Below, piece by piece: positions 54,483-62,672 of a DNA stretch of 64,000 bases; position 1 is the stretch's first letter, and each line of letters opens with the position of its first letter. The stretch is from Actinoplanes cyaneus. GTDB lineage: Bacteria; Actinomycetota; Actinomycetes; Mycobacteriales; Micromonosporaceae. The DNA is taken from positions 302,881-366,880 of the forward strand of contig NZ_BOMH01000036.1 in the NCBI RefSeq assembly GCF_016862095.1, read 5' to 3'. The notes beneath the pieces were generated by a model that had not been told where the DNA came from, did not search any database, and was given only the letters and a program-made list of their open reading frames with translations. Position numbers and translations under genes: made by a program.

Positions 54483-56329
54483 CCCATGCTTCGCAGGCGA
54501 TCGAGCCTTCGCTGAGACTCGCGTTCGACGTCACGCGGACTCGAGTCGTTCTCCGGGCGGAGGCCGGTTTCCGTGAGGATTTCGTCGCTCTGGTGGGGCG
54601 CATCGCGGCTGGCAGTCAGACTGGCCAGTTGAGCGCCGAAGTGGATCTCGATGACTTCTTGGCCGGAGTGGGCGAGCTTGCGGCTTGGCCCGACGCCGAT
54701 GTTGTCTGGGACAAGGCTCTCGCCGGGCTGGTGAACGATGTCCTCGATGATGCGGATACGGCTGAACGACGGCTCGCATCTCAAGAGCCCGGCGTGGCGG
54801 ACGAGATCGCGGCCGGGGAAGTTGCTGCTCTCCTCGGGCCTGAATGGGCCGGCGATCTGACAGCCTTCCAGCGCCGTGACATCGCACGCCTGCTCACGCT
54901 GCGCCATGGTGCGAACTTCAGCGTTCCGGGTGCCGGCAAGACGAGAGTCGGCCTTGCTGTCTTCGCGGCGATGCGTGAACGAGGCGAGGCGCAGCGACTG
55001 CTCGTCATCGGTCCGAAATCAGCTTACGAATCGTGGAGGTTCGAAGCGGGTATATGTTTCTTGCAACCTCTGCGAACATCCGTGATGGATGCGGGCCCCG
55101 ACCCTTCCGCGGAAATTCTCATCGTCAACTACGAGCGGATAGGGCGTGCTGTGGCAGCACTGTCCGCTTGGCTTCGTGCTGCTCCGGCCATGATCATCCT
55201 CGATGAAGCGCATCGCATGAAACTAGGCTCGAGCGGAGCCTATGGGGCTGCATGTCTTGCCCTTGGACCATTGGCGAGCCGACGGTTGATCCTGACAGGT
55301 ACACCCGCACCCAACGGCGCCCGAGACCTCGAAAGCTTGCTTTCCTTCGTCTGGCCCGGGCACGGGAAACGCGTCGTGGCAGACGCTGTAGGCGGCGGAA
55401 ACCTCGCCCACGCGAGTTCAGTGCTACGTCCGCTCTTCACCCGTACCACGAAGGGTGAACTCGGACTTCCCCCTGTCAGTACGAAGATCAGATACGTCGA
55501 CCTCCCACCTCTTCACCGAGAGATCTACGAGGCGCTCAAAGGCAATCCGTCAGCTAGGTCGGGAGATCTCGAGGCGCTGGGCAAGGCGATGCTGAGGATG
55601 CTCATGGCGGCTACCAGCCCCGCCCTTCTTGCAGAGGGCAGTACACGCTACGAGCCGCTTGCCTATCGGGTCGAACCTCTGCCGGTGTCCTCGGAGGAGT
55701 CTCTCGGTACTCTTCTCCGGAATCTTCCCGAGTATGAGGTCTCGCCCAAATACAAGGAAGCTGTCCAGGTCGTCGCCGAGAATGCGAGCCACAAACGAAA
55801 GACGCTCGTCTGGAGCACCTTCGTTCGCAGTATTACCACGCTCGAGGTGCTCCTCGAGCCGTTCCGGCCAGCGGTTGTCCACGGCGGAACCCCTGATCGG
55901 GATGAGCAGATCCGCCGGTTCCGGGAAGACCCGGAGTGCATGGTGCTGATCTCCAACCCGGCGACGCTAGGGGAAGGCATCAGCCTGCACCACGAGTGTC
56001 ACGACGCCCTATATGTCGACCGTGACTTCATGGCCGGTCGTTTCCTGCAGAGTCTTGACCGCATCCACCGTCTCGGCTTGGCGCCCGGAACCGAGACGAG
56101 AGTGACCGTCTTGGCCGCACGAAACACCGTCGATGAGATCGTCGCTTTGCGGCTGAGCGAGAAACTGGAGTTTATGGGCGCCATCTTGGACGACCCATCG
56201 GTCCGCCAGCTAGGTGACCTGCAAGAAGATGAGGTCACCACAGCTGGGGGCATGGACGCCGCGGATATCCGGGCGTTGCTCTCCCATCTCGCCGGCGCTG
56301 GCACCGATGGTCGGAAGGCACCGGGGTAA
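54479..56329 (+). CDS. SNF2-like superfamily 2 helicase
   Basis: A 616-residue ATP-driven DNA translocase. The N-terminal 120 residues are a variable domain. Helicase motifs follow in order: Q-like AFQRRDIARLLTLRHG, Walker A NFSVPGAGKTRVGLA, Ia LLVIGPKSAYESW, II MIILDEAHRMKLG, III RLILTGTPAPNGARDLES, IV-like KRKTLVWSTFVRSITTLEVL, V LISNPATLGEGISL and VI RFLQSLDRIHRLGLAPGT. This arrangement is SNF2-like, as in helicases of type I, III and DISARM-type systems. It overlaps the ParB-like gene and ends near a bidirectional hairpin. It may drive DNA scanning for the NaeI nucleases (inferred). Confidence 0.82.
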   Translation: MTHASQAIEPSLRLAFDVTRTRVVLRAEAGFREDFVALVGRIAAGSQTGQLSAEVDLDDFLAGVGELAAWPDADVVWDKALAGLVNDVLDDADTAERRLASQEPGVADEIAAGEVAALLGPEWAGDLTAFQRRDIARLLTLRHGANFSVPGAGKTRVGLAVFAAMRERGEAQRLLVIGPKSAYESWRFEAGICFLQPLRTSVMDAGPDPSAEILIVNYERIGRAVAALSAWLRAAPAMIILDEAHRMKLGSSGAYGAACLALGPLASRRLILTGTPAPNGARDLESLLSFVWPGHGKRVVADAVGGGNLAHASSVLRPLFTRTTKGELGLPPVSTKIRYVDLPPLHREIYEALKGNPSARSGDLEALGKAMLRMLMAATSPALLAEGSTRYEPLAYRVEPLPVSSEESLGTLLRNLPEYEVSPKYKEAVQVVAENASHKRKTLVWSTFVRSITTLEVLLEPFRPAVVHGGTPDRDEQIRRFREDPECMVLISNPATLGEGISLHHECHDALYVDRDFMAGRFLQSLDRIHRLGLAPGTETRVTVLAARNTVDEIVALRLSEKLEFMGAILDDPSVRQLGDLQEDEVTTAGGMDAADIRALLSHLAGAGTDGRKAPG

Positions 56330-56348
56330 GCACGCGGGGGTGCTGGTC

Positions 56349-56373
56349 CCCGGCCGCTGTCTGAGCGGCCGGG
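56349..56373. terminator. Hairpin between convergent helicase and second NaeI gene
   Basis: CCCGGCCGCT (56349-56358) pairs with AGCGGCCGGG (56364-56373) around GTCTG. It lies between the converging helicase and NaeI-like genes and could terminate both. Confidence 0.6.
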
Positions 56374-56397
56374 ACTCACAGCGCCGGACTGGCGGAT

Positions 56398-57306
56398 TCA
56401 GTCGGCGAGTGAAACAAGCGGCCCGGTGTCCAGAGGTTCATCGCCGGGCCGCCACCGTTTGATCACTACGCCTCGCACGGTTGCCGTCGGCTCGGTGCAG
56501 CCCAGCGAGGCCGCAGCTACCTTGACCGGAACGAACCCTCCAGGTGGTGGGTGTGGCAGGCCAAGCTCGTAAGCGATCCTTTGCGCCGCGAGGCGGGTTC
56601 CGCTCAGCAACAGAAAGCCCTCGCTGGTGAGAAGATCAAGCGCGCCGCCATTGGCGCGCACCCGTTTCATGCTGTCTCGCTGTTGAGCTGTGGCCTCGAT
56701 CGACGCCCGGTTTACGACCCGGCCCTCAGCCCGCCTCATCAGCTCCGCAACCCGATGCTTCCCAGGTGGTTGCGCCTCGATTGCCAGACGGTCTGCCTCC
56801 GGCAGCGACAGTAAAGTGTTCACGGGCAACGGTGCATCCCTGAAGAGCCATTTACCGCGTTCCAGGAATGCCGATTTGATATTGCGCTTCTGGTCGCGGT
56901 TCGGCTTAGTGAGGATGTTCAGGTCTGCCCGGATCACGCCGAGCGACCAGCGCGACCGATAGTCGTCGGCATGTATGAGCATGCAGAGTTTTCCCTGCGC
57001 CTCGACAGGGATCATCCAGCGACCGAAAGTCATTGAGTACTTCGCGTCCACGTCGTGGCCTGCGATACCGAAGTCGAGATCATCGCCATCGTCATACTGG
57101 AATCTGCGCTGGAGATTGATTTCGACGAGCGAGCCGAAGTGTGTTCGCTCGGTCTTGGCCAGACGATCGATGCTGTAACGTCCGGTGCGCTGACCATCGT
57201 AAATCTGGTCGAACGTGTCTCGCAGCACGTGCCCGGTAAGCGACCCATGAGGATCGAGTAGTAGGAGATGTGCCGCTACCTGGCTCAGCGCTTCGTCGTC
57301 CTGCAT
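56398..57306 (-). CDS. NaeI-like type II restriction endonuclease (second copy)
   Basis: A 302-residue protein paralogous to the one at 50359. The active site is visible as D78-x8-D87-x-K89 (DLDFGIAGHDVDAKYSMT) followed by RWMIPVEAQGKLCMLIHADD, and NRDQKRNIKSAFLE matches the NRDQKR stretch of the first copy. The N-terminus contains KTERTHFGSLVE. Two different NaeI-like nucleases in one island are unusual; each may recognise its own site, or one may be a helper. The start at 57306 is an ATG. It is convergent with the SNF2 helicase gene. Confidence 0.8.
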   Translation of the reverse strand: MQDDEALSQVAAHLLLLDPHGSLTGHVLRDTFDQIYDGQRTGRYSIDRLAKTERTHFGSLVEINLQRRFQYDDGDDLDFGIAGHDVDAKYSMTFGRWMIPVEAQGKLCMLIHADDYRSRWSLGVIRADLNILTKPNRDQKRNIKSAFLERGKWLFRDAPLPVNTLLSLPEADRLAIEAQPPGKHRVAELMRRAEGRVVNRASIEATAQQRDSMKRVRANGGALDLLTSEGFLLLSGTRLAAQRIAYELGLPHPPPGGFVPVKVAAASLGCTEPTATVRGVVIKRWRPGDEPLDTGPLVSLAD

Positions 57307-57435
57307 CCTGCCGCCTCGGGTCCCTGGGTAACTTGTACTCAGCGGTGTGCTCGCGGCAGGCGATCGTAACCCTCTCGTGCTAGCGGGGGGACTAGACTTC
57401 TGCCGCCGCCAAGGTAGGGTCGTACGTATGTTCGG

Positions 57436-57900
57436 TCAGTCGAGCGCGGAGCGTACGGCCTGGAGGGCTTCCTCCAGCGGTTCGTGCTCCCAGATGCGGA
57501 CGACCGTCCAGCCGGCCTCCTTCAAGGCGGTATTGGCTCGAGTGTCCCGCTCCATGTTCCGCTGGAGCTTTGGTGCCCAGTACCACTCGTTCGTGGTCGG
57601 CTTCCGGCCATGCTGAGGGCAGACATGCCAGAAGCAGCCGTCGACGAACACAGCGATCTTGCGCTTCGTGAAAACGATGTCCGGTCGTACACGCGTTTCC
57701 GGCAGCCTGAGCAAGAGGTCTTTCCGGTAGCGGTACCCGAGATGGTGAAGAGCTTTGCGCAGGCTAACCTCGGGCTTCGTGTCGCTGCGACGGTTCGCCT
57801 GCATGTTCCGGGAGCGCCCAGCGTTGAGGGGAGCGGGATATAGGCCCTTCGCGTGAGCCTGTCCGCGGCGTGACTCAGCGTCATCTCGGGACACTGGCAC
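57436..57900 (-). CDS. vsr: Very short patch repair (Vsr) endonuclease
   Basis: A 154-residue DNA mismatch endonuclease that nicks next to T-G mismatches arising by deamination of methylcytosine made by the partner methyltransferase. It has RSRNMQANRRSDTKPEVSLR at the start of the core, the metal-binding Asp in TRVRPDIVFTKRKIAVFVDG, and the zinc/active-site pieces CFWHVCPQHGRKPTTNEWYW and WTVVRIWEHEPLEE. The GTG at 57900 is preferred to an upstream TTG at 57960. It is divergent from the methyltransferase gene, 109 bp apart, an arrangement seen in other Dcm-Vsr pairs. Confidence 0.88.
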   Translation of the reverse strand: MPVSRDDAESRRGQAHAKGLYPAPLNAGRSRNMQANRRSDTKPEVSLRKALHHLGYRYRKDLLLRLPETRVRPDIVFTKRKIAVFVDGCFWHVCPQHGRKPTTNEWYWAPKLQRNMERDTRANTALKEAGWTVVRIWEHEPLEEALQAVRSALD

Positions 57901-58009
57901 CTTCGCTTTCGCATAACATCCGGCGCGTGCTAGCCGTTCGTCTGGTCCTTCCTGGGGCAAGATACTGGCATTAACTTAGGCACGCGCCTAGCCCCTGAAA
58001 GGAGGCCTC

Positions 58010-59251
58010 GTGGCCGGTCCCGAAGAAGTTGTAGAGATCTGTGCCGGCGCCGGTGGTCAGGCCCTGGGCCTGGAACGGGCTGGCTTCGAACATGCGCTTG
58101 CCGTTGAGCTAGATGAAAATGCGCTCAACACTCTAAAGCACAATCGTCCCTCGTGGAAAACTGCGCTTGGTGACGTTGCTAATCTAGCAACGTGGAAGCC
58201 GTCAGATTATGAAGGCATTGACCTGTTAGCTGGAGGGGTGCCTTGCCCTCCATTCACTATCGCCGGAAAGCAACTGGGTGCCACGGACGAACGTGATTTG
58301 TTTGCCTGGGCGGTCGAGCTTGCTGGGGTCGTCAAGCCGAGGGCCTTGCTTTTGGAGAACGTGCGAGGCCTGAGCATGCCACGCTTCTCGGGTTACCGGC
58401 AGCACGTACTCGATCGTTTGGCGGGCTTGGGCTACGTGGCGTCTTGGAGGCTACTCCAGGCATCAGACTATGGCGTCCCTCAACTGCGTCCCAGGTTCGT
58501 TCTGGTAGCCATCAACAAAGATGATGCGCCTTACTTCTCCTGGCCGGAACCAGCCGAGCACGTGGTGACCGTTGGCGAGGCCATTGGCGATTTGATGGCA
58601 TCGGAGGGCTGGGAAGGCGCGACTGATTGGGCTTCCAAGGCCGACAAGATTGCCCCGACGATTGTGGGCGGATCTAAAAAGCATGGCGGCGCAGACCTCG
58701 GGCCTACCCGAGCCAAGCGAGCCTGGAGAGAAATGGGTGTCGACGCGATGGGCGTGGCGGATGCGCCGCCGCAGCCGGGCGCCACGTTCGAAGTCGGCCC
58801 CAAGCTGACGTGCGAGATGGTCGCGCGGATTCAGGGATGGTCGGATGACTACGAGTGGACCTTTACGGGTCGTAAGACCTCGAGGTACCGCCAGATCGGT
58901 AACGCCTTCCCGCCACCCGTGGCCGCGGCTGTCGGCACATCGATTATGAGGGCTCTGCGTAACGAGGGTGACCCCGCTGCCGGAGTTCCGGTCGATCATG
59001 ACCCGATCTACCTTGCTCTGCGCAAGGCAGGTGGCTTTGTGACACAAGCGCAGCTGATCCGCGCTGTCGGTGGCATCGAAGTGCCAGAGCTAGAGCGACG
59101 GATCGGACTGCTCAGCCGCGACTTCGATCTCACGATTGAGACGCGGTCTGCTGGTCCGGCTTACCAGCTGGGAGGCTTCAAGGCTTTCGTGGGTCAGAGC
59201 GACCACCTGCGGCACGACGCGTTCCAGAAGAATCTCTCCAGCATCAGCTGA
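58010..59251 (+). CDS. C5 cytosine-specific DNA methyltransferase
   Basis: A 413-residue enzyme that transfers a methyl group from SAM to cytosine C5. Motifs in order are I EICAGAGGQALGLERAGF, IV GGVPCPPFTIAGKQLG with the catalytic Cys, VI LLLENVRGL, VIII-like VPQLRPRFVLVAINK, and IX-X QIGNAFPPPVAAAVG. The target-recognition region between VIII and IX is short, and a C-terminal extension of about 90 residues follows motif X. The GTG at 58010 has AAGGAGG upstream. With Vsr and two NaeI-like nucleases it forms the modification side of the island; the target is not readable by eye but GCCGGC is a candidate because NaeI cuts there. Confidence 0.9.
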   Translation: MAGPEEVVEICAGAGGQALGLERAGFEHALAVELDENALNTLKHNRPSWKTALGDVANLATWKPSDYEGIDLLAGGVPCPPFTIAGKQLGATDERDLFAWAVELAGVVKPRALLLENVRGLSMPRFSGYRQHVLDRLAGLGYVASWRLLQASDYGVPQLRPRFVLVAINKDDAPYFSWPEPAEHVVTVGEAIGDLMASEGWEGATDWASKADKIAPTIVGGSKKHGGADLGPTRAKRAWREMGVDAMGVADAPPQPGATFEVGPKLTCEMVARIQGWSDDYEWTFTGRKTSRYRQIGNAFPPPVAAAVGTSIMRALRNEGDPAAGVPVDHDPIYLALRKAGGFVTQAQLIRAVGGIEVPELERRIGLLSRDFDLTIETRSAGPAYQLGGFKAFVGQSDHLRHDAFQKNLSSIS

Positions 59252-59253
59252 GC

Positions 59254-59298
59254 CTGAGTTCCGGGTGAAACGCTCTTGCCTCTTCACCCGGAACTCAG
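59254..59298 (+). terminator. Perfect 16-bp terminator after the methyltransferase
   Basis: CTGAGTTCCGGGTGAA (59254-59269) and its exact complement (59283-59298) flank a 13-nt loop. It starts 2 bp after the methyltransferase stop and marks the right edge of the low-GC island before purC. Confidence 0.8.
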
Positions 59299-59379
59299 AT
59301 GTCTTCCCTCAGAGCCGTGACGACGGCGGGTTCGATAGCGTGAAAGCGCACGCCTACCTGCCACACCTGAGGGGAACAC

Positions 59380-60216
59380 GTGGAGCTGCTGCACTCCGGC
59401 AAGGTTCGGGATGTCTATGCGGACGGGGGCGACCTGCTCCTCGTCGCCTCGGATCGGATCTCGATCTTTGACGTGATCCTGCCTACCCCGATTCCGGACA
59501 AGGGGAAGATTCTCACCCAGCTGTCGCTGTGGTGGTTCGACCAGCTCAGTGACGTCGTGCCGAACCATGTCATCTCCTCCACCGATGTGCCGGAGGAGTG
59601 GGCGGGGCGGGCGATTCGCTGTGAGCGGCTCGAGATGGTGAAGGTGGAGTGCATCGCCCGGGGTTATCTGGCCGGCTCCGGGCTCAAGGATTACCAGCGG
59701 GACGGCGCGGTTTCCGGGGTGCCGCTGCCGCCCGGGCTGATCGAGGGCTCGCGGCTGCCGGAGCCGATCTTCACGCCGAGCACCAAGGAAGCCGTCGGCG
59801 CTGGGCATGACCAGCCGATGACGTTCGAGCAGGTGGTTGAGCAGGAGGGCAAGGATCAGGCCGAGGAGTTCCGGCGGATCACGCTGGAGATCTACCGGCG
59901 GGGGTCGGAGATCGCCGCGACCAAGGGGATCCTGATTGCGGACACCAAGATCGAGCTCGGCACGAAGGACGGCGAGCTGAAGCTCGGCGACGAGCTGCTT
60001 ACGCCGGACTCGTCGCGTTTCTGGGCCGCGGAGGAGTGGCAGCCCGGTGACGTGCAGCGTTACCTGGACAAGCAGGTGCTGCGGGACTGGGCGATCCGGG
60101 AGCACGGCTGGGACAAGTCCGAGCCGGGGCCGGAGCTGCCCGAGCGTGTGGTCGAGGCGACCCGCGCCCGCTATGTCGAGGTTTACGAACGCCTGACCGG
60201 GGACAAGTGGTTCTAG
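59380..60216 (+). CDS. purC: Phosphoribosylaminoimidazole-succinocarboxamide synthase
   Basis: A 278-residue SAICAR synthase, the step of purine biosynthesis that joins CAIR and aspartate using ATP. It has MELLHSGKVRDVYADGGDLL at the start, the conserved ASDRISIFDVILP, ARGYLAGSGLKDYQRDGAV, TPSTKEAVGAGHDQPMTFEQ and LIADTKIELGTKDGELKLGD. All are standard for the family. The GTG at 59380 has GAGGGGA upstream. It is not part of the island; other pur genes are not in the window. The stop overlaps the convergent DUF3040 gene by 4 bp. Confidence 0.95.
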   Translation: MELLHSGKVRDVYADGGDLLLVASDRISIFDVILPTPIPDKGKILTQLSLWWFDQLSDVVPNHVISSTDVPEEWAGRAIRCERLEMVKVECIARGYLAGSGLKDYQRDGAVSGVPLPPGLIEGSRLPEPIFTPSTKEAVGAGHDQPMTFEQVVEQEGKDQAEEFRRITLEIYRRGSEIAATKGILIADTKIELGTKDGELKLGDELLTPDSSRFWAAEEWQPGDVQRYLDKQVLRDWAIREHGWDKSEPGPELPERVVEATRARYVEVYERLTGDKWF

Positions 60217-60512
60217 GCTTCCGCGGTGGGGCGGCGCTGCGACGACGAGGGTGAGGACGGCTGGTCGGCTCGGTTGCGCTTGTGCATCAGCCAGGCACCG
60301 TAACCGGCGGCCAGCACCGCCTCCAGCGCGCCTGTCCACCCGCCGTAGACCAGGCAGATCGGCGCGATGGTCCACAGTAGAATCGCCGTGATCAGCCAGC
60401 GTCTGCGTTGGCGGAGACGTAGCCGGTCGACCCGGCGTGCGAAGCCTGGGTCGGTGTCCCGCAACCGGGCCACCAGGCCGTCGAACTCCTGCTTTTCCCG
60501 CGGCTCGAGCAC
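60213..60512 (-). CDS. DUF3040-type small membrane protein
   Basis: A 99-residue protein. The amphipathic N-terminus MLEPREKQEFDGLVARLRDT is followed by DPGFARRVDRLRLRQRRRWL, then two hydrophobic helices (ITAILLWTIAPICLVYGG and GALEAVLAAGYGAWLMHK) and a Ser/Pro-rich tail. This is the pattern of DUF3040, a small actinobacterial membrane family starting with 'LSERE' -type helices. The GTG start at 60512 lacks a strong Shine-Dalgarno. It converges on purC with a 4-bp overlap. The role is unknown. Confidence 0.7.
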   Translation of the reverse strand: MLEPREKQEFDGLVARLRDTDPGFARRVDRLRLRQRRRWLITAILLWTIAPICLVYGGWTGALEAVLAAGYGAWLMHKRNRADQPSSPSSSQRRPTAEA

Positions 60513-60869
60513 GCGCCGTCACCTCCATGGCGAGGATGGACGGGATCGAAACTACCCCGTCTCGGGGCGGTCAACCGCGTTTGTCGCCAGACCGCCAGCA
60601 GAGAATTGACATAGAGCACGCGTGAAGTTACCGAATGCTACGGCGTGCCGGAGCCGCTGACCCGCGAGAACCTGGTCCAGCGGCGAGCATCGCCGGACGG
60701 CCAGGCGCCACTACGTCTTCCGCGTCAACTTCCATAGCGCCCGAAAGGGTCAAGTCGCTCGTCCCAGCCGCGGAAGTGCATCGCGAGACGCGCGGCGAGC
60801 CGGGTAGGGAAGCGCCGCGCGAGGCAGGTGGCTCGACTGCGGGACCTTCACGACGTACCGCAAAAGGGG
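60513..60869. other. 357-bp gene-free stretch
   Basis: No convincing coding frame, hairpin or repeat is visible on either strand. Several short frames are open only because of high GC. Confidence 0.4.
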
Positions 60870-61052
60870 TCAATGATGTGAAGCGGCGGCCTGCTCGGGC
60901 CAATGCGCGCTCATCTTGCAGTCCCCGCACGTCAGTTGTTCCCCGCAGGTCGGGCACCAGTCGTTGGTGCGCCGCAGGTGCCACCCCAGGGCGACGCCGG
61001 AGAAGAGGCTCAGCAGGCCGACGATCGCGGCGACGGTGACGGCGCCGGTCAT
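60870..61052 (-). CDS. Small membrane protein with CxxC zinc-ribbon tail
   Basis: A 60-residue protein with one N-terminal hydrophobic helix (VTVAAIVGLLSLFSGVALGW) followed by HLRRTNDWCPTCGEQLTCGD and CKMSAH. The three cysteine pairs suggest a zinc knuckle on the cytoplasmic side. The ATG at 61052 overlaps the stop of the preceding gene (ATGA), so the two are translated together. I do not recognise the family. Confidence 0.6.
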   Translation of the reverse strand: MTGAVTVAAIVGLLSLFSGVALGWHLRRTNDWCPTCGEQLTCGDCKMSAHWPEQAAASHH

Positions 61053-61354
61053 GACGCGAGCGGCTTGCGGCGGACCAGCCGCAGGCCCCGGTTGTCGAGC
61101 ATCGGGTCGTCGTCCTCGCGTGACGTCACATAGGGCGCGGTGAAGGTGTCGACGCCGGTGCCGCGGTGCGTGCCCGGGTGATAGGTCACCGTGACCGCTC
61201 GGGGGGAGGCCGCCTCGATCACGCCGGCGCGCCAGCCGTCGCGGTAGACCCAGACCGGGTCGGCCGGACGGTAGCTCTCGGACGGCGCCACATCTGCCGG
61301 ATCCCGCTGAGGCGGGGTGACCGTCGGCGTGGACGTCATCAACCAGTTCGACAT
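61049..61354 (-). CDS. Hypothetical protein with SH3-like beta pattern
   Basis: A 101-residue protein. After a Thr/Pro-rich N-terminus (MSNWLMTSTPTVTPPQRD) come beta strands DPVWVYRDGWRAGVIEAASP and RAVTVTYHPGTHRGTGVDTF, whose 'RxxWRxGxVxxxSPxxVxVxY' pattern resembles an SH3-like barrel. GGAGG lies just upstream of the ATG at 61354. It is the first gene of a pair with the zinc-ribbon membrane protein, and divergent from the XRE regulator at 61646. The function is unknown. Confidence 0.6.
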   Translation of the reverse strand: MSNWLMTSTPTVTPPQRDPADVAPSESYRPADPVWVYRDGWRAGVIEAASPRAVTVTYHPGTHRGTGVDTFTAPYVTSREDDDPMLDNRGLRLVRRKPLAS

Positions 61355-61596
61355 CGCGATGCCTCCAAAGCTCTCGAGGCGGCGTTCAAAGCGCCAGCAG
61401 GCAGCACCGACGACGCGCAACAACCGAGCAGCCGAAGTTTTCGGCACGCTGCGTTAGCAGTCGGTACGTTCCTGTCAGCTATCATGCTCGTCATCAAGTG
61501 CGTCCGCAAGGCCGTCTGCACGTGCATCCGAGCGCGCATTCGTCGTTGCGAGACTAGGCTTGACACTGTTTCGCGGTAGACGATCTCCGCTCTAGG

Positions 61597-61612
61597 ATGC
61601 ATGCGACTGCAT
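61597..61612. promoter_or_regulatory. ATGCA...TGCAT inverted repeat upstream of the XRE regulator
   Basis: ATGCATGCGACTGCAT at 61597-61612 carries an ATGCA/TGCAT pair and lies 34 bp before the regulator start. The related perfect palindrome ATGCACGTGCAT at 62990-63001 lies upstream of the DUF397 gene. A shared operator for the XRE-DUF397 pair is inferred. Confidence 0.4.
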
Positions 61613-61645
61613 TCCGGCAGTCACGACGCGGCGACAAGGAGTCAG

Positions 61646-62536
61646 GTGAGCGCGGGTACGCAGGAGGAGGCGCCGGGTGGCGGCCCAACCGTGCTGCGCA
61701 TTCTGCTCGGCTCCCAGCTCCGGAAGCTGCGTGAGTCGAAAGGGATCACTCGCGAGGCGGCGGGCTACGAGATCCGCGCCTCCGGGTCGAAGATCAGCCG
61801 GATGGAGCTCGGCCGGGTCAGCTTCAAGGAACGCGACGTCGCGGACCTGTTGACCTTGTATGGGGTGGCCGACAGCGAGGAGCGCGAGCAGCTTCTCAGC
61901 CTGGCGCGTCAGGCGAACAACCCCGGCTGGTGGCAGCAGCTCAACGACGTCCTGCCGTCGTGGTTCCAGGCCTATCTGGGGCTCGAAGCGGCAGCCACGC
62001 TCATTCGTACCTATGAGATCCAGTTCGTCCCGGGTTTGCTCCAGACGCCGGATTACGCGCGGGCCGTGATCATGCTCGGGCATGCCGGCGCGAGCGCTGA
62101 CGAGATCAACCGCCGGGTCGAGGTGCGCCGGCAGCGGCAGGCGATCCTCACCCGTCCGGGTGGACCGCAGCTCTGGGCCGTGATCGACGAGGCGGTGCTG
62201 CGTCGCCCGATCGGCGGTGTCGACGTGATGCGCGCGCAGATCGAGGCGCTCATCGAAGCATCGAAGCTGCCGAGCGTGCGGCTGCAGATCATCCCGTTCA
62301 CCGCGGGCGGGCACGCCGCCGCCGGCGGTCCGTTCGCGATCCTGCGGTTCCCCGAGCCGGAGCTGCCCGATGTGGTCTACGTCGAGCAGTTGACCAGCGC
62401 GATCTACCTCGACAAGCGCGAGGACGTGGATCAGTACGCGATGGCGATGGAGCGCGTCTGCATCGACGCCGAGCCGCCGAACCACACGCCGGAGATTCTG
62501 GGCAAGCTGCTCAACGAGGTCGGGCGCCCGATCTGA
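61646..62536 (+). CDS. XRE-family regulator with DUF5753 domain
   Basis: A 296-residue regulator. The N-terminal HTH_31/XRE domain is RILLGSQLRKLRESKGITRE followed by AAGYEIRASGSKISRMELGR. The DUF5753 ligand-binding-like part follows (FQAYLGLEAAATLIRTYEIQ, FVPGLLQTPDYARAVIMLGH, VYVEQLTSAIYLDKREDVDQ). Such proteins (WhiJ-like) work with a small DUF397 partner in actinobacterial development or stress control; the partner here is encoded at 62673. The GTG at 61646 is preceded by AAGGAG; the frame extends to 61601. It probably represses its own and the partner's promoters. Confidence 0.88.
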   Translation: MSAGTQEEAPGGGPTVLRILLGSQLRKLRESKGITREAAGYEIRASGSKISRMELGRVSFKERDVADLLTLYGVADSEEREQLLSLARQANNPGWWQQLNDVLPSWFQAYLGLEAAATLIRTYEIQFVPGLLQTPDYARAVIMLGHAGASADEINRRVEVRRQRQAILTRPGGPQLWAVIDEAVLRRPIGGVDVMRAQIEALIEASKLPSVRLQIIPFTAGGHAAAGGPFAILRFPEPELPDVVYVEQLTSAIYLDKREDVDQYAMAMERVCIDAEPPNHTPEILGKLLNEVGRPI

Positions 62537-62563
62537 GAGCCGCCCGATCGCGGGCATAGAGAA

Positions 62564-62586
62564 GGGCGGCCTCGTGAGGGCCGCCC
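62564..62586. terminator. Short hairpin between regulator and DUF397 gene
   Basis: GGGCGGCC (62564-62571) pairs with GGCCGCCC (62579-62586) around a 7-nt loop, between the convergent XRE and DUF397 genes. Confidence 0.65.
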
Positions 62587-62672
62587 GCTGATGGGGTCAT
62601 GGTCCGGCCGGGTGCGAGCCGGCCGGACCTATTTTCTGCGCGGCCGGCGTTCAGGCCGGCGGCGCGCTGGCA

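Noticed and set aside
50359..59251. Integrative element with att sites
   Set aside because: The GC drop suggests transfer, but I found no integrase, tRNA or flanking direct repeat at either edge.
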